The notes under the pieces were generated by a model. That model saw nothing but the letters and a program-made list of their open reading frames with translations, did not search any database and was not told the DNA's origin. Made by a program: the position numbers and the translations under genes. DNA of 64,000 nt, taken from contig NZ_AP024469.1 in the NCBI RefSeq assembly GCF_016865365.1, positions 310,001 to 374,000 on the forward strand, given 5' to 3'. Shown here one piece after another: positions 1 through 10,905 of the stretch; position 1 is the first letter of the stretch; each line of letters opens with the position of its first letter. The DNA is from Geobacter sp. SVR. Lineage in GTDB: Bacteria > Desulfobacterota > Desulfuromonadia > Geobacterales > Pseudopelobacteraceae.

Positions 1-99
1 CAGGGTCGCATCAACGCTATCCTGAGGCCTGACCAGCGCGAAAAATTCCAGAAAATCATCGCCGAACGAAAGGCGCAGCGCCCACCTGACGGGCCGTGA
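1..99 (+). CDS. C-terminal fragment of a Spy/CpxP-like periplasmic protein (partial)
   Basis: The window opens inside an open frame that ends at TGA 97-99. The 32 visible residues are basic and contain LRPDQREKFQ followed by IIAERKAQR. This is the pattern of the last helix of Spy/CpxP and heavy-metal sensor proteins, which often accompany efflux operons. The N-terminus lies outside the window, so a signal peptide cannot be checked. It is upstream of, and on the same strand as, the RND efflux genes, so a role in envelope stress or metal sensing is possible. This is an inference from a very short fragment. Confidence 0.5.
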   Translation, partial: QGRINAILRPDQREKFQKIIAERKAQRPPDGP

Positions 100-112
100 T
101 TTCCTCGGCGGG

Positions 113-141
113 GATTTTCCCGTTTCGAAACATGCTATAAT
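113..141 (+). promoter_or_regulatory. Possible promoter of the efflux operon
   Basis: A perfect -10 hexamer TATAAT lies at 136-141. The sequence 17 bases upstream (GATTTT, 113-118) is a poor -35. The site sits between the upstream stop and the adaptor gene at 247, giving a leader of about 100 bases. Only the -10 is convincing. Confidence 0.35.
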
Positions 142-246
142 TCAATTTTCATGAGCGCAGCCCGAATTCCTTTTTGCGGAGGCAGGAGTGTTTCCCTATT
201 TACACCGTAGCCATTTTTCCCCCTTCACCCGGTCACCAGCCGTAGT

Positions 247-1539
247 ATGCGGGGTGGTGCCGTCATGATGCCGACTGAAGAGCAGAACCCGCCCGAAAAG
301 CAATTGCCCGCCGTTGAGCGGCGCCGCCCGAAAAAAGGTACCTGGATCGTCATCGCGGCCATCGTGGCACTCGGCATTGGCGGTTACATCTACTACAGCC
401 GCCAGCCGGCAGCAAAGCCGGGTGCAGCCGGCAGTGCGCCGGGCGGGGCCAAAGGGGCACCGCAGATCACGCCGGTGGTGGCGGTCGCTGCCCGCACCAG
501 TGACGTGGGAGTCTATATCAACGGTCTCGGTTCGGTCACCCCCAACAACAGCGTTACCGTCAGGACCCGTGTGGATGGACAGTTGATGGAGGTCCGCTTC
601 CGGGAGGGGCAAAATGTCAGCAAGGGAGAGCTGCTGGCCCTGATAGATCCCCGACCTTTCCAAGTGCAGTTGACCCAGGCCGAGGGGCAGATGGCCCGCG
701 ACCGGGAGCAATTGAACAATGCCCGTCTCGATTTGCAGCGCTACAAACTGCTCTGGCAGCAGGATTCGATACCCAAGCAGCAGTACGATACCCAGGAGGC
801 CCTGGTGCGCCAGTTGGAAGGGGCGGTCAAGTCCGATCAGGGACTGATCGATAATGCGCGGTTGCAGCTGGTTTACAGCCGCATCACGGCGCCGGTCGGC
901 GGACGGGTCGGCCTGCGTCTGGTGGATGCCGGCAACATCGTGCATGCTGCCGATGCCAATGGCTTGGTGGTCATCAACCAGCTCCAGCCAAGCACCGTGG
1001 TCTTTCCGATCCCCGAAGACAATCTGCCCAAAGTCCAGGCCAAGCTTAAAACCGGTACCCGCCTGGCAGTGGATGCCTACGACCGCGAGCAGAAGCAGCG
1101 GCTGGCCAGCGGGACGCTCCTGACGCTGGACAACCAGATCGATCCCACCACCGGTACGGTCAAGCTCAAGGCGCTCTTTCCCAACCTCAACAACGAACTC
1201 TTTCCCAATCAGTTCGTCAATGCGCGATTGCTGGTAGAGACCCTCAAGGATGCGATTGTGGTCCCGGCTGCCGCCATCCAGCGCGGCTCCCAAGGCACCT
1301 TCGTTTATCTGCTGAAGCCCGATCGGACCGTCACCATCCGTCCGGTCACGGTGGGGGTTGTCCATGGCGAAGATATCGTCGTTACCGGCGGCTTGCAGCC
1401 GGGAGAGCGGGTGGTGGTGGAAGGGGCCGAACGCCTGCGGGAGGGGAGCAAGGTGGAGGTTAGGGAGCCGGGCCAGCGCGGGCGGACGCAACCATCGGGG
1501 CAGAACCAGACTGACGGCCAGCACCGGCCAAAACCCTGA
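247..1539 (+). CDS. mdtA: RND efflux periplasmic adaptor (MdtA-like membrane fusion protein)
   Basis: This 430-residue protein belongs to the HlyD/MdtA membrane-fusion family. It links the inner-membrane RND pumps to the outer-membrane channel. A single membrane anchor covers residues 32-50. It is followed by a Pro/Ala/Gly linker, the split lipoyl/beta-barrel region (RVDGQLMEVRFREGQ) and a helical hairpin at about residues 140-200. The C-terminal tail is polar and Gln-rich. ATG codons at 265 and 268 are alternative starts, with a weak GGGGTGG upstream. The gene leads a four-gene cluster with two pumps and an outer-membrane factor, the order found in mdtABC. Substrates cannot be read from sequence. 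Confidence 0.9.
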   Translation: MRGGAVMMPTEEQNPPEKQLPAVERRRPKKGTWIVIAAIVALGIGGYIYYSRQPAAKPGAAGSAPGGAKGAPQITPVVAVAARTSDVGVYINGLGSVTPNNSVTVRTRVDGQLMEVRFREGQNVSKGELLALIDPRPFQVQLTQAEGQMARDREQLNNARLDLQRYKLLWQQDSIPKQQYDTQEALVRQLEGAVKSDQGLIDNARLQLVYSRITAPVGGRVGLRLVDAGNIVHAADANGLVVINQLQPSTVVFPIPEDNLPKVQAKLKTGTRLAVDAYDREQKQRLASGTLLTLDNQIDPTTGTVKLKALFPNLNNELFPNQFVNARLLVETLKDAIVVPAAAIQRGSQGTFVYLLKPDRTVTIRPVTVGVVHGEDIVVTGGLQPGERVVVEGAERLREGSKVEVREPGQRGRTQPSGQNQTDGQHRPKP

Positions 1540-1789
1540 CGCCACGAGCTGTCCCCACGGGGGACACAGAGGACACGGAGGGAAGGCACGATCGAAAACT
1601 GAGAATGAGCTCAGACCTGAATCCGTGATGCTCTGTGCCTCCAGTGACCGGATGAATCCCCGCAGGGAGATGTAAGGCCGAAAGCTGTTCCCACTGTTTG
1701 TGCCGCTTCGCTTCTCCTCCGTGTCCTCTGTGTCCTCCGTGGTACATACACCGTTTTCTGTATTCCGAATGTAATCTTCAGGACACTTC
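1540..1789. repeat. Intergenic repeat pair (CTCTGTGTCC family) between mdtA and mdtB
   Basis: The 250-base gap contains ACAGAGGACACGGAGG at 1565-1580. The opposite orientation, CTCCGTGTCCTCTGTG followed by TCCTCCGTGG, lies at 1717-1742. Together they form an inverted pair with an arm separation of about 135 bases. A CCTGAATCCGTGATG string (about 1615-1629) also recurs near 10910. No gene is supported here. The same repeat type occurs in at least four other gaps of this window. Confidence 0.75.
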
Positions 1790-4700
1790 ATGAACATCTC
1801 CCGCATTTTCATCCTGCGCCCGGTGGCCACCACCCTGCTGATGATCGCCATCCTGCTGGCCGGGGCCGTGGCTTACAAGCAGCTGCCGGTGTCGGCCCTG
1901 CCCCAGGTGGACTATCCCACCATCCAGGTGCGCACCTTCTACCCCGGTGCCAGCCCGGATGTTGTGGCTACCTCGATCACTGCCCCCCTGGAGCGGCAGT
2001 TCGGCCAGATGCCGGGGCTGACCCAGATGACTTCCACCAGTTCCAACGGCTGTTCGGTGATCACGCTGCAGTTCAGCCTGGAACTCAGCCTGGATGTTGC
2101 CGAGCAGCAGGTGCAGGCTGCCATCAATGCGGGATTTACCTTCCTGCCCCGCGACTTGCCCACCCCTCCGGTGTACAGCAAGGTCAATCCGGCCGATACG
2201 CCGATCATGACCCTGGCCCTGACCTCGGAATCCATGCCGCTGCCCAAGGTGGAGGACCTGGCCGATACCCGCCTGGCCCAGAAGATCTCCCAGCTGCCGG
2301 GTGTCGGCCTGGTCAGCATCAGCGGCGGACAACGCCCTGCGGTCCGTATCCACGCCAATCCGACCGCCCTGGCCTCCTACGGCCTGGCCATGGAGGATCT
2401 GCGCAGCGCCATTGCCGCCGCCAACGTCAACCAAGCCAAGGGGGGCTTTGACGGCCCGCGCCAGGCCTACATCATCGGCGCCAACGACCAGCTTTACTCC
2501 AGCAAGGATTTCCGGCCGCTGGTGATCGCTTACAAAAACGGGGCAGCCATACACCTGTCCGATGTGGCCGAGGTACTGGACGATGCCGAGAACCAGTACC
2601 AGGCCGCCTGGATGAACGCCTCCCCGGCGGTGGTGCTCAACATCCAGCGACAGCCGGGCGCCAACGTGATCGAGGTGGTGGATCGCATCAAGCAGTTGAT
2701 GCCGCAGTTGCAGGCGTCGTTGCCGGCTGCGGTCAAGGTCACGGTGCTGACCGACCGTACCACCACCATCCGCGCCTCGGTTACCGACGTGCAGCATGAA
2801 CTGCTGCTTGCAATCGGCCTGGTGGTGCTGGTGATCTTCCTGTTCCTGCGCAATGTCCCTGCCACGACCATCCCGAGCGTGGCAGTGCCCCTGTCGCTGG
2901 TAGGCACCTTCGGCGTCATGTACCTGCTCGGTTTCAGCCTGAACAACCTGACCCTGATGGCCCTGACCATTTCCACCGGTTTTGTGGTGGATGACGCCAT
3001 CGTCATGATCGAGAACATTGCCCGCTACGTGGAGGAGGGGGAAAATCCGCTCCAGGCGGCCCTCAAAGGGGCCCAGCAGATTGGCTTCACCATCCTGTCG
3101 CTGACCGTTTCGCTGATCGCTGTCCTGATCCCGCTGCTGTTCATGGGGGACGTGGTCGGCCGTCTATTCCGCGAATTCGCCGTCACGCTGGGGGTCACGA
3201 TTCTGATTTCGGCAGTGGTTTCCCTGACCCTGACCCCGATGATGTGCGCCCGGCTGCTCAAGCATGTGCCTGAAGAGCGCCAGGGCTGGTTTTACCATGC
3301 CTCGGGCCGCTTCTTCGACCGGATCATCGCGGCCTACGGCCGCACCCTGCAGTGGGTGCTGAAACACCAGACCGCCACGTTGGTGGTGGCGGGCGCCACC
3401 CTGGTGCTGACCGTCGTATTGTACGTGATCGTGCCCAAAGGCTTCTTCCCCACCCAGGACACCGGCGCCATCCAGGGCATTTCCGAGGCCCCCCAGTCGA
3501 TCTCCTTTCCGGCCATGGCCGAGCGGCAGCAGGAACTGGCACGGGTGATCCTGAAAGACCCGGCCGTGGAGAGCCTTTCCTCCTTCATCGGCGTGGACGG
3601 GGTCAATACGACGCTCAATAGCGGCCGGATCCTGATCAATCTGAAACCTCTGGCGCAGCGCGATGCCTCTGCCAGCCAGATCATCCTGCGGCTGCAGCCG
3701 GAACTGGCCAAAGTGGGGGGGATAAGCCTGTTCATGCAGCCGGTGCAGGACCTGACCGTGGATGCACGTGTCGCCCGGACCCAGTACCAATACACCCTGG
3801 AAGATCCCAACACCGAGGAACTGAAGCTTCTGGCCCCCAAGGTGGTGGAGGCGATGAAGGCCAGGCCGGAACTGCGGGATGTCAGCAGCGATCAGCAGGA
3901 TCAGGGTTTGCGGCTCGCTCTCGATATCGACCGGGCCACGGCAGCCCGCTTCGGCATCTCTCCCCAGAACATCGACGATGCCCTCTACAATGCCTTTGGC
4001 CAGCGCCAGATATCGACCATTTTTACCGAATTGAACCAATACCGGGTGGTGTTGTCCGTCCAGCCCCCCTTCCGGGACGGGCCTGACGGGCTGCGGTCGG
4101 TGTATCTGCGCAGCTCCACCGGCAGCACCATCCCGCTGGGAACCATCGTGCGGGCCAGCGAATCCACCGGGCCGCTGGTGATCAACCGCCAAGGGCAGTT
4201 CCCGGCCGTGACCACCTCATTCAACCTGGCACCCGGCGTCTCACTGGGAGGGGCTGTGGCGGCCATCGAGGAGGCCGCTCACAGCCTCGGACTGCCCCCC
4301 AGCATCCGGGGCAGTTTCCAGGGCACGGCCCAGGCCTTCAAGGCCTCGCTCTCCAATCAGCCGCTGCTGATTCTGGCGGCCCTGATCACGGTCTATATCG
4401 TGCTGGGGGTGCTGTACGAGAGCTACATCCACCCGGTCACTATCCTCTCCACCCTGCCGTCGGCCGGGGTCGGTGCGGTACTCTCGCTGATGATCTGCGG
4501 CACCGACCTGAGTGTGATCGCCATCATCGGCATCATCCTGCTGATCGGCATCGTCAAGAAGAACGGCATCATGATGGTGGACTTTGCGCTGGATGCCGAG
4601 CGCAACGAAGGCAAAAGCCCGGAGGAGGCCATCTACCAGGCCTGCCTGCTCCGTTTCCGGCCGATCATGATGACCACCATGGCCGCCCTGCTGGGTGCCC

Positions 4701-4897
4701 TGCCCATGGCCCTGGGACAGGGTGTCGGTTCCGAGCTGCGGCGGCCCTTGGGGATCTCGATCGTGGGGGGACTGATCATCAGCCAGATCCTGACCCTCTA
4801 CACCACGCCGGTAATCTACCTGGCCTTCGACCGCGTCACCCGGCGCAGGAAGAAGAGGCCACTTGAAGCTGCGGAAGCCAGTACCCCTATCCCATGA
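1790..4897 (+). CDS. mdtB: RND multidrug efflux transporter, first of a tandem pair (MdtB-like)
   Basis: At 1035 residues this is the usual length of an HAE1-type RND pump. It would export lipophilic or toxic compounds using the proton gradient. The N-terminus starts with one membrane helix (about residues 10-30). The TM4 motif [10 protein letters not shown] carries the two adjacent Asp residues of the proton relay. The two-fold repeat of periplasmic and membrane domains is intact, ending near a second helix bundle with [12 protein letters not shown]. The ATG follows AGGA. Its stop overlaps the next gene by ATGA, so the two pumps are probably translationally coupled. Two different RND subunits in tandem are typical of MdtBC heterotrimers. 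Confidence 0.93.
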   Translation: MNISRIFILRPVATTLLMIAILLAGAVAYKQLPVSALPQVDYPTIQVRTFYPGASPDVVATSITAPLERQFGQMPGLTQMTSTSSNGCSVITLQFSLELSLDVAEQQVQAAINAGFTFLPRDLPTPPVYSKVNPADTPIMTLALTSESMPLPKVEDLADTRLAQKISQLPGVGLVSISGGQRPAVRIHANPTALASYGLAMEDLRSAIAAANVNQAKGGFDGPRQAYIIGANDQLYSSKDFRPLVIAYKNGAAIHLSDVAEVLDDAENQYQAAWMNASPAVVLNIQRQPGANVIEVVDRIKQLMPQLQASLPAAVKVTVLTDRTTTIRASVTDVQHELLLAIGLVVLVIFLFLRNVPATTIPSVAVPLSLVGTFGVMYLLGFSLNNLTLMALTISTGFVVDDAIVMIENIARYVEEGENPLQAALKGAQQIGFTILSLTVSLIAVLIPLLFMGDVVGRLFREFAVTLGVTILISAVVSLTLTPMMCARLLKHVPEERQGWFYHASGRFFDRIIAAYGRTLQWVLKHQTATLVVAGATLVLTVVLYVIVPKGFFPTQDTGAIQGISEAPQSISFPAMAERQQELARVILKDPAVESLSSFIGVDGVNTTLNSGRILINLKPLAQRDASASQIILRLQPELAKVGGISLFMQPVQDLTVDARVARTQYQYTLEDPNTEELKLLAPKVVEAMKARPELRDVSSDQQDQGLRLALDIDRATAARFGISPQNIDDALYNAFGQRQISTIFTELNQYRVVLSVQPPFRDGPDGLRSVYLRSSTGSTIPLGTIVRASESTGPLVINRQGQFPAVTTSFNLAPGVSLGGAVAAIEEAAHSLGLPPSIRGSFQGTAQAFKASLSNQPLLILAALITVYIVLGVLYESYIHPVTILSTLPSAGVGAVLSLMICGTDLSVIAIIGIILLIGIVKKNGIMMVDFALDAERNEGKSPEEAIYQACLLRFRPIMMTTMAALLGALPMALGQGVGSELRRPLGISIVGGLIISQILTLYTTPVIYLAFDRVTRRRKKRPLEAAEASTPIP

Positions 4898-7800
4898 ACA
4901 TCTCCGCACCCTTCATAAAGCGCCCGGTGGCCACGACCCTGCTGACCCTGGGGGTTGTGCTGGCCGGCTTGATCGCCTTCCGGCTGCTGCCGGTGTCGCC
5001 GTTGCCGCAGGTCGATTTCCCGACCATCTCGGTCTCGGCCTCGCTGCCCGGCGCCGATCCGGCCACCATGTCCACCTCGGTGGCGGCGCCCCTGGAGCGT
5101 CAGTTCGGGCGCATCGCCGGGGTGACCGAGATGACCTCCACCAGCACTCGCGGCTCCACCAGCATCACCATGCAGTTCGACCTCTCCCGCGATATCAACG
5201 GCGCGGCGCGGGATGTCCAGGCCGCCATCAACGCGGCCCGCGGCGATCTGCCCTCCAATCTGCCCAGCAATCCGACCTACCGCAAGGTCAACCCGGCGGA
5301 CGCCCCGATCCTGATCCTGGCGCTGACCTCCGATACCATGAGCAAGCCCCGCATGTACGATGCCGCCTCGTCGATCCTGCAGCAGAAGCTGTCCCAGGTG
5401 AAGGGGGTCGGCCAGGTCTTCGTGGGGGGCAGCTCACTGCCGGCGGTGCGGGTGGAACTGAACCCGCTGGCGCTCAGCAAGTACGGCGTCAGCCTGGAAA
5501 GCGTGCGCAGCGTGCTGTCCAACACCAATGTCAACCGTCCCAAGGGAGAGCTCACTCGGGGTGATTCCAACTGGGAGCTGCGTACCAACGACCAGTTGCG
5601 CAAGGCCGAGGACTACCTGCCGCTGGTAATTTCCTATAAAAACGGCGCTGCTTTGCAGCTCAAGGATGTGGCCACGGTGCAGGATTCGGTGGAGGACCTG
5701 CGCTCCACCGGTCTGGTCAACGGCAAGCCGGCCGTGATGGTGATCATCTTCCGCCAGCCGGGGGCCAACATCATCGAGACGGTGGACAATGTGCGCAGCC
5801 TGCTGCCGCAACTGGAGGGGGCCCTGCCGGGGGCCATCAAGCTATCGGTGGTGCTGGACCGCACCCCCTCCATCAGGGGATCGCTGCATGATGTGGAAGT
5901 ATCCCTGATCCTATCGGGTCTGCTGGTGGTCCTGGTGGTATTCTGGTTTCTGCGCAATGCGCGCGCTACGCTGATACCGGCCGTGGCCGTGACGGTTTCG
6001 ATCATCGGCACTTTTGCGGTGATGTACCTGTGCGGCTATTCTTTGGATAACCTGTCGCTGATGGCGCTGACCATTGCCACCGGTTTTGTGGTGGACGATG
6101 CCATTGTCGTGCTGGAGAACATCACCCGCTACCGCGAGATGGGACAGTCCCCCTTTCGGGCGGCCCTGTCCGGCTCGAAGGAGATCGCCTTCACGGTACT
6201 GTCCATGAGCGTTTCTCTGGTGGCGGTATTCATTCCGATCCTGCTGATGGGGGGCATCGTGGGCCGCCTGTTCAGGGAATTCGCCGTCGTGCTTTCGGCC
6301 GCCATCATGGTTTCGTTGCTGGTTTCCCTGACCGTGACACCCATGATGTGTGCCACCATCCTCAAGCCGGAAGGTCCACGCAGGCACGGTCCGTTTTACC
6401 GGGCCAGCGAGGCGATGTTCGACTGGCTGCACCGGGGCTACGAGGTCAGTCTGGCCTGGGCTCTGGCCCATGCGCGCCTGATGCTGATCGTGCTGCTGGT
6501 GACGCTGGGCTTCAACCTGTACCTGTTCCGCGTGGTGCCCAAGGGCTTCTTTCCCGAGCAGGATACCGGCCGGATCTCCGGCAATATCCAGGCGGCCCAG
6601 GATACCTCCTTTCAGGCCATGGAGCAGAAACTTGCGCGGATTGTGGCCATCATCAAGGAAGACCCTGATGTGGAGTACGTGACCGGTTTCACCGGTGGCG
6701 GCGGCGGTGGCGGTTCCACCACCAATACCGGACGGATGTTCATCTCATTGAAGTCGTTCGATCAACGCACCGCCAGCGCCAACGACGTGATCCGCCGGCT
6801 GCGGCGGAAACTGATGGGTGTGCCGGGCGCCCCGACCTTTCTTCAGCCGGTGCAGGACCTGCGGGTGGGGGGCAGGAGCAGCAACGCGTTGTATCAGTAC
6901 ACCCTGCAGGGTAACGATCTGAACGAACTCAACAGCTGGTCGCAGCGGCTGCTCCAGAAATTGCGCACCATCCCCCAACTGGCCGACCTGAACAGCGATC
7001 TGCAGGACAGGGGCAGGCAGGCGGATCTGGTGATCGACCGCCAAACTGCCAGCCGGCTGGGGATCACCACCCAGGCGATCGACAACGCCCTCTACGATGC
7101 TTTCGGCCAGCGCCAGGTTTCAGTCTCCTACACGCTGCTGAACCAGTATCATGTGGTGATGGAGGTCGATCAGGCCTTCTGGCAGAACCCCGAGACATTG
7201 CGGGATATCTATGTCGCTTCCACCAGCGGCACATTGGTGCCGCTCTCCACGTTCACCCGTTTCGAGCCGACCGCCACCCCCCTGGCGGTCAACCACCAGG
7301 GGCAGTTCCCGGCGGTGACGCTCTCCTTCAATCTGGCATCCGGCGTGGCTCTGGGGGAAGCGGTCAGGTTCATCGAGGGGGCCGCCCGCGAGCTGGGGAT
7401 GCCCGGTACCATCCGGGGCAGTTTCCAGGGCACGGCCCAGGCTTTCCAGGCCTCGCTCAGGAATCAGCCGCTGCTGATCGTGGCGGCGCTGATCACGGTC
7501 TACATCGTGCTGGGGGTGTTGTATGAAAGCTACATCCACCCGATCACGATCCTTTCCACCCTTCCTTCGGCAGGGGTCGGCGCAGTGGCGGCCCTGATGC
7601 TGTTCAGGGCCGATCTGAGCCTGATCGCCATCATTGGCGTGATCCTGCTGATCGGCATCGTCAAGAAGAACGGCATCATGATGGTCGACTTCGCCATCGT
7701 GGCGGAACGCAACGAGGGAAAACCCCCCGAGGAGGCGATTTACCAGGCCTGTCTGCTCCGTTTCCGGCCGATCATGATGACCACCATGGCGGCGCTGTTG

Positions 7801-7998
7801 GGCGCGGTGCCGTTGGCGCTGGGAATCGGGGTGGGGGGGGAACTGCGCCGGCCGCTCGGTATTTCCATTGTGGGCGGCTTGATCTTCAGCCAGATGATGA
7901 CGCTCTATACCACACCGGTAGTGTATCTCTACATGGACCGTTTCAGGCTGTGGCTGGAGCGCAAGCGGGGAAAAAGGCCGAAAACAATTGCCGAATGA
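4894..7998 (+). CDS. mdtC: RND multidrug efflux transporter, second of a tandem pair (MdtC-like)
   Basis: This is a 1034-residue RND pump that overlaps the previous gene by four bases (ATGA). It closely resembles its neighbour along the whole length, including [13 protein letters not shown] in TM4 and an almost identical C-terminal helix bundle ([16 protein letters not shown]). The pair therefore looks like an old tandem duplication. A glycine run (GGGGGGG) in a periplasmic loop near residue 605 is specific to this copy. By analogy with MdtBC the two proteins would form a mixed trimer working with the adaptor and the outer-membrane lipoprotein of this operon. Confidence 0.93.
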   Translation: MNISAPFIKRPVATTLLTLGVVLAGLIAFRLLPVSPLPQVDFPTISVSASLPGADPATMSTSVAAPLERQFGRIAGVTEMTSTSTRGSTSITMQFDLSRDINGAARDVQAAINAARGDLPSNLPSNPTYRKVNPADAPILILALTSDTMSKPRMYDAASSILQQKLSQVKGVGQVFVGGSSLPAVRVELNPLALSKYGVSLESVRSVLSNTNVNRPKGELTRGDSNWELRTNDQLRKAEDYLPLVISYKNGAALQLKDVATVQDSVEDLRSTGLVNGKPAVMVIIFRQPGANIIETVDNVRSLLPQLEGALPGAIKLSVVLDRTPSIRGSLHDVEVSLILSGLLVVLVVFWFLRNARATLIPAVAVTVSIIGTFAVMYLCGYSLDNLSLMALTIATGFVVDDAIVVLENITRYREMGQSPFRAALSGSKEIAFTVLSMSVSLVAVFIPILLMGGIVGRLFREFAVVLSAAIMVSLLVSLTVTPMMCATILKPEGPRRHGPFYRASEAMFDWLHRGYEVSLAWALAHARLMLIVLLVTLGFNLYLFRVVPKGFFPEQDTGRISGNIQAAQDTSFQAMEQKLARIVAIIKEDPDVEYVTGFTGGGGGGGSTTNTGRMFISLKSFDQRTASANDVIRRLRRKLMGVPGAPTFLQPVQDLRVGGRSSNALYQYTLQGNDLNELNSWSQRLLQKLRTIPQLADLNSDLQDRGRQADLVIDRQTASRLGITTQAIDNALYDAFGQRQVSVSYTLLNQYHVVMEVDQAFWQNPETLRDIYVASTSGTLVPLSTFTRFEPTATPLAVNHQGQFPAVTLSFNLASGVALGEAVRFIEGAARELGMPGTIRGSFQGTAQAFQASLRNQPLLIVAALITVYIVLGVLYESYIHPITILSTLPSAGVGAVAALMLFRADLSLIAIIGVILLIGIVKKNGIMMVDFAIVAERNEGKPPEEAIYQACLLRFRPIMMTTMAALLGAVPLALGIGVGGELRRPLGISIVGGLIFSQMMTLYTTPVVYLYMDRFRLWLERKRGKRPKTIAE

Positions 7999-8197
7999 AG
8001 TTTAAAATCATTTGCCAAGAACACAGGGGAAAAGCAGAAACAAATTTACAGGGATGAAATGATAAACAGGATGCAAACCTGCAAGGTTCAACTGAGCAGT
8101 TTGATTTTCTATTCATCCCCGTGACCTGCTTTTGACGTTCTCTGTGCTCTCTGTGTCCTCTGTGGCAGAGGTTTTGTTTTGGTTTGGGAGAAAAGCT
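7999..8197. repeat. Intergenic repeats between mdtC and the outer-membrane factor
   Basis: The gap holds two nested inverted pairs. The outer arms are TTTGCCAAGAACACAGGG at 8011-8028 and TCTGTG..CTCTGTGTCC at about 8140-8167, the CTCTGTGTCC family. The inner arms are ACAGGGATGAA (about 8051) and TTCATCCCCGT (about 8112). A related ACAGGGATG..ACAGG string recurs near 12180. The right arm is open in the frame of the next gene and would add a false N-terminal extension (SVLSVSSVAE) if the first ATG at 8132 were used. Confidence 0.7.
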
Positions 8198-9688
8198 ATG
8201 AATTATCTGAATGCTGGAAAATCATGTGGCCTGCTGGCTTTCGGCCTGATGCTGCTGGGGGGCTGCGCGGTGGGGCCGGACTATGTCAGGCCCACCGTGG
8301 ATGAGCCGCCCGCCTACAAGGAACTGCAGGGGTGGAAGGTGGCCGAACCGGGCGGTGTGTTGAACGAGAAGTGGTGGGAGTTGTTCAACGATCCGGTCCT
8401 GAACGGGCTGGAGGAACAGGTGGCCGGCGCCAACCTCGATATTGCCGTGGCTGAGGCCCAGTTCAGGCAGGCCCGCGCCCTGGTGCAGTCGGCCCGGTCG
8501 GGTCTCTTCCCGACCCTCAGCGTCGGTGCATCCGTTAACTACGGCCAGCGCCAGGGGACTGTCGGCGGCATACAACCCTCCCCCACCACCGAATACCTCC
8601 TGCCGGCGGACCTCTCCTGGGAGGCGGATATCTGGGGGCGCATCCGGCGCGGCGTGGAGGCGAGCCGTGCCAATGCCCAGGCCAGTGGAGCCGACCTGGC
8701 CGCGATCAGACTGAGCGCGCAGGCCGAACTGGCGCTGGATTATTGGCAGGTGCGAACGCTGGATGCCCAGAAGCAGTTCCTGGAGGAGACCGTCTCCAAT
8801 TATCAAAAGACGCTTGAGTTGACACGCAACCGTTATGCCGCCGGTATCGTGGCCAAGTTGGACGTGCTCCAGGCAGAGACCCAACTCAAGAGCACCCAGG
8901 CCCAGCTGATCGACCTGGGAGTGCAGCGGGCCCAGTTGGAGCATGCCATAGCGCTCCTGATCGGCAAACCTGCCGCACGATTTTCCCTGGCCTTTGCGCC
9001 GCTGGGCGGACTGCCGCCGCAGATTCCGATCGGCCTGCCCTCGGAACTGCTCGAACGGCGGCCCGATGTCGCCGGGGCCGAACGCCGCATGGCAGCGGCC
9101 AATGCACAGATCGGGGTGGTCAAGGCAGCCTGGTTTCCAACCGTCAAATTGAGCGCTACTGCCGGTTTGGAGGCCACCAGCCTGGCCAGATGGCTGGCGT
9201 GGCCCAGCCGGTTCTGGTCGGTGGGACCTGCCATTTCGCAGACCATTTACGACGGAGGGCTGAGGGGAGCTCAGAACGAGCAGGCCCGGGCCGCCTATGA
9301 CGCTACCGTGGCCTCCTACCGCCAGACCGTGCTGACCGGTTTCAAGGAAGTGGAGGATAATCTGTCGGCGGCAAGGATTCTGGAGGAAGAGCACCGTACT
9401 CAGGATGAGGCGGTGGATGCGGCCAGTAAGACGGTAGCGGTAACCCTGAATCAATATAAGGCGGGGGTGGTGGCTTATCTGAACGTGATCAGCGCGCAGA
9501 CGGCCGAGTTGACCAATCGTACGACGGCGATCCAGATCCAGGGACGGCGTATGGCAGCTGCCGTGTCGCTGATCAAGGCTCTGGGAGGGGGATGGACGGC
9601 AGACTCGCTGGAGGAAGGAAAAGCGGAGGAGAAAAAGGGTGGGACGGCCGCAGCCGAGCATGATGCAACGCCCGCCGGCACCCGTTGA
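8198..9688 (+). CDS. Outer-membrane efflux lipoprotein, NodT/OprM type
   Basis: This is a TolC-family channel of 496 residues that would complete the tripartite pump. I chose ATG 8198 because it has GGGAG eight bases upstream and gives a lipoprotein signal peptide ending in LLGGC (lipidated Cys at residue 23), followed by AVGPDYVRP, a typical NodT start. An earlier in-frame ATG (8132) lies inside an intergenic repeat and is unlikely. The two TolC repeats are visible as long Ala/Gln-rich helical stretches with LDVLQAET and a second copy near residue 440 (AYLNVISAQ). It is the last gene of the operon. Confidence 0.92.
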   Translation: MNYLNAGKSCGLLAFGLMLLGGCAVGPDYVRPTVDEPPAYKELQGWKVAEPGGVLNEKWWELFNDPVLNGLEEQVAGANLDIAVAEAQFRQARALVQSARSGLFPTLSVGASVNYGQRQGTVGGIQPSPTTEYLLPADLSWEADIWGRIRRGVEASRANAQASGADLAAIRLSAQAELALDYWQVRTLDAQKQFLEETVSNYQKTLELTRNRYAAGIVAKLDVLQAETQLKSTQAQLIDLGVQRAQLEHAIALLIGKPAARFSLAFAPLGGLPPQIPIGLPSELLERRPDVAGAERRMAAANAQIGVVKAAWFPTVKLSATAGLEATSLARWLAWPSRFWSVGPAISQTIYDGGLRGAQNEQARAAYDATVASYRQTVLTGFKEVEDNLSAARILEEEHRTQDEAVDAASKTVAVTLNQYKAGVVAYLNVISAQTAELTNRTTAIQIQGRRMAAAVSLIKALGGGWTADSLEEGKAEEKKGGTAAAEHDATPAGTR

Positions 9689-9710
9689 CGGCTTATCAGC
9701 AGCCGGCGGG
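9671..9710. terminator. Hairpin spanning the convergent gene ends
   Basis: CCCGCCGGC (9671-9679) and GCCGGCGGG (9702-9710) form a perfect 9-bp stem with a 22-base loop. It covers the stop of the outer-membrane factor and lies just before the end of the convergent gene. There is no T-tract, so termination is only a suggestion. Confidence 0.4.
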
Positions 9711-9713
9711 ATG

Positions 9714-10556
9714 CTATCGCTTGCCGGAGCCTTTGCTTTCCCCGTGGCCGACGAATCCCAGGGTGCCTCCCACGGCTACGTAGGCTTCCATGATCCGTTC
9801 CAGCCCCTTTTTCTCGGCCTCGCCGATGTCACGGCGGTATGCAATCGACTGGGACACGTAGCCGAGCAGGCTGGCCTTGCGGGCCTTGATCAGCGCGAGA
9901 ATGGCATTATAGGTGTGGCTGTCGAGCGGCGCGTCATACCACTGGGCCCATGTGTCCCGGATTTTTTCGGAATGCAGCTCTGCAGCCGGAATATCGAACG
10001 TTTTGCCGTCGGCAAGGATTCTGAAGGCAGTGATCGCCAGCCGCTTGTCCGGTGCCACCTGAATGCAGAACCGGGGCCAGAAGGCACCTGCCTGCTCACT
10101 GAAATAGGCGAAGACCCACGCCGTTGACCGGTCGCGGGGTGTGGTTTCATCGTAGTATCGCAGGGGACCCTGCGCCACGGCGGCCTCTTTTCTCAGGCCG
10201 GGACGCTGCTTTTTCCGTTCCGCAACCAGTTGTTCGCGCAGTTCCCGGTATTCCGGGGAATCCTTAGGGATCCGGCCGAGTTCGAGGTAGGCGGTGGAGT
10301 AATTGCCTTGACTGATCGCTTCCCGGACGGAGGCGGCAACCTGTGGCGACATCTTCGGCGGCGGCGCTGCCGGTTCCTCGCTCTTGGTCACGATGATCCG
10401 TTTTTCCGGCGCAGGGTTCTGTTCCTCGGTCTGCATGCGTTTTCCCAGCACCAGATCGAGAACAAAGATTACCGCAGGGATTATCAGCATGATAAGCAGA
10501 ATGCGGAGGGCGTACCGGGTTTCATCCTGCAGGTTGAGGTTTCTGAATATCTTCAT
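9714..10556 (-). CDS. Membrane-anchored protein of unknown function
   Basis: I do not recognise this 280-residue protein. A short cytoplasmic N-terminus is followed by one strongly hydrophobic helix (about residues 17-38) and a Pro/Glu-rich linker. The rest is a probably periplasmic globular domain with many aromatic residues (YYDETTPRDRSTAWVFAYF). ATG 10556 is preferred over the in-frame ATG 10601 because GGGGAC precedes it and the earlier codon lacks a binding site. It follows a 74-residue unknown gene by about 90 bases and may share its transcript. Nothing in the sequence gives a reaction. Confidence 0.6.
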   Translation of the reverse strand: MKIFRNLNLQDETRYALRILLIMLIIPAVIFVLDLVLGKRMQTEEQNPAPEKRIIVTKSEEPAAPPPKMSPQVAASVREAISQGNYSTAYLELGRIPKDSPEYRELREQLVAERKKQRPGLRKEAAVAQGPLRYYDETTPRDRSTAWVFAYFSEQAGAFWPRFCIQVAPDKRLAITAFRILADGKTFDIPAAELHSEKIRDTWAQWYDAPLDSHTYNAILALIKARKASLLGYVSQSIAYRRDIGEAEKKGLERIMEAYVAVGGTLGFVGHGESKGSGKR

Positions 10557-10649
10557 GGCTGTCCCCGCGACAGGTCGGCTGCACTGCTCTGGTATTCTCA
10601 TCGGTCAGGTTCTGCAGAAATCAAGTGCAGGATGTCGCGAAGCGGGTCG

Positions 10650-10874
10650 CTAGCGCTTTGCCACCAGACCGTCCATCAGGGTTAACTCCCATTGATCCAG
10701 TTCCAGGTCGTGCCGCAGGATGTAGATCGTGCCATCTTCCGTGATCACCTTAAAGTAGGCGTGGTCCTCGCCAAACCAGCGGTCAACCACCGTACGTACC
10801 CGTATGATCCGCTCGCCCAGCATGAAGTCTGCCGGCGTCTGTTCGGCCGTGCTTGTGATCCGTATTTGGGCCAT
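10650..10874 (-). CDS. Small conserved-looking protein of unknown function
   Basis: This 74-residue protein has no signal peptide or membrane segment. It is rich in beta-type residues and contains DRWFGEDHAYFKV and ILRHDLELDQWEL, suggesting a small beta-barrel or sheet fold. The start at 10874 has GGAGAAGG at good spacing. A longer reading from 10961 would run into an inverted repeat and was not used. The gene lies upstream of the membrane-anchored unknown protein on the same strand. Function unknown. Confidence 0.6.
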   Translation of the reverse strand: MAQIRITSTAEQTPADFMLGERIIRVRTVVDRWFGEDHAYFKVITEDGTIYILRHDLELDQWELTLMDGLVAKR

Positions 10875-10905
10875 GCCGCCTTCTCCGATCCGCTTCCTTA
10901 CCGAT

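Noticed and set aside
196-1851. 551-codon minus-strand open frame opposite mdtA
   Set aside because: It lies opposite a clear adaptor gene, has no recognisable domain, and long antisense frames are expected in GC-rich DNA.
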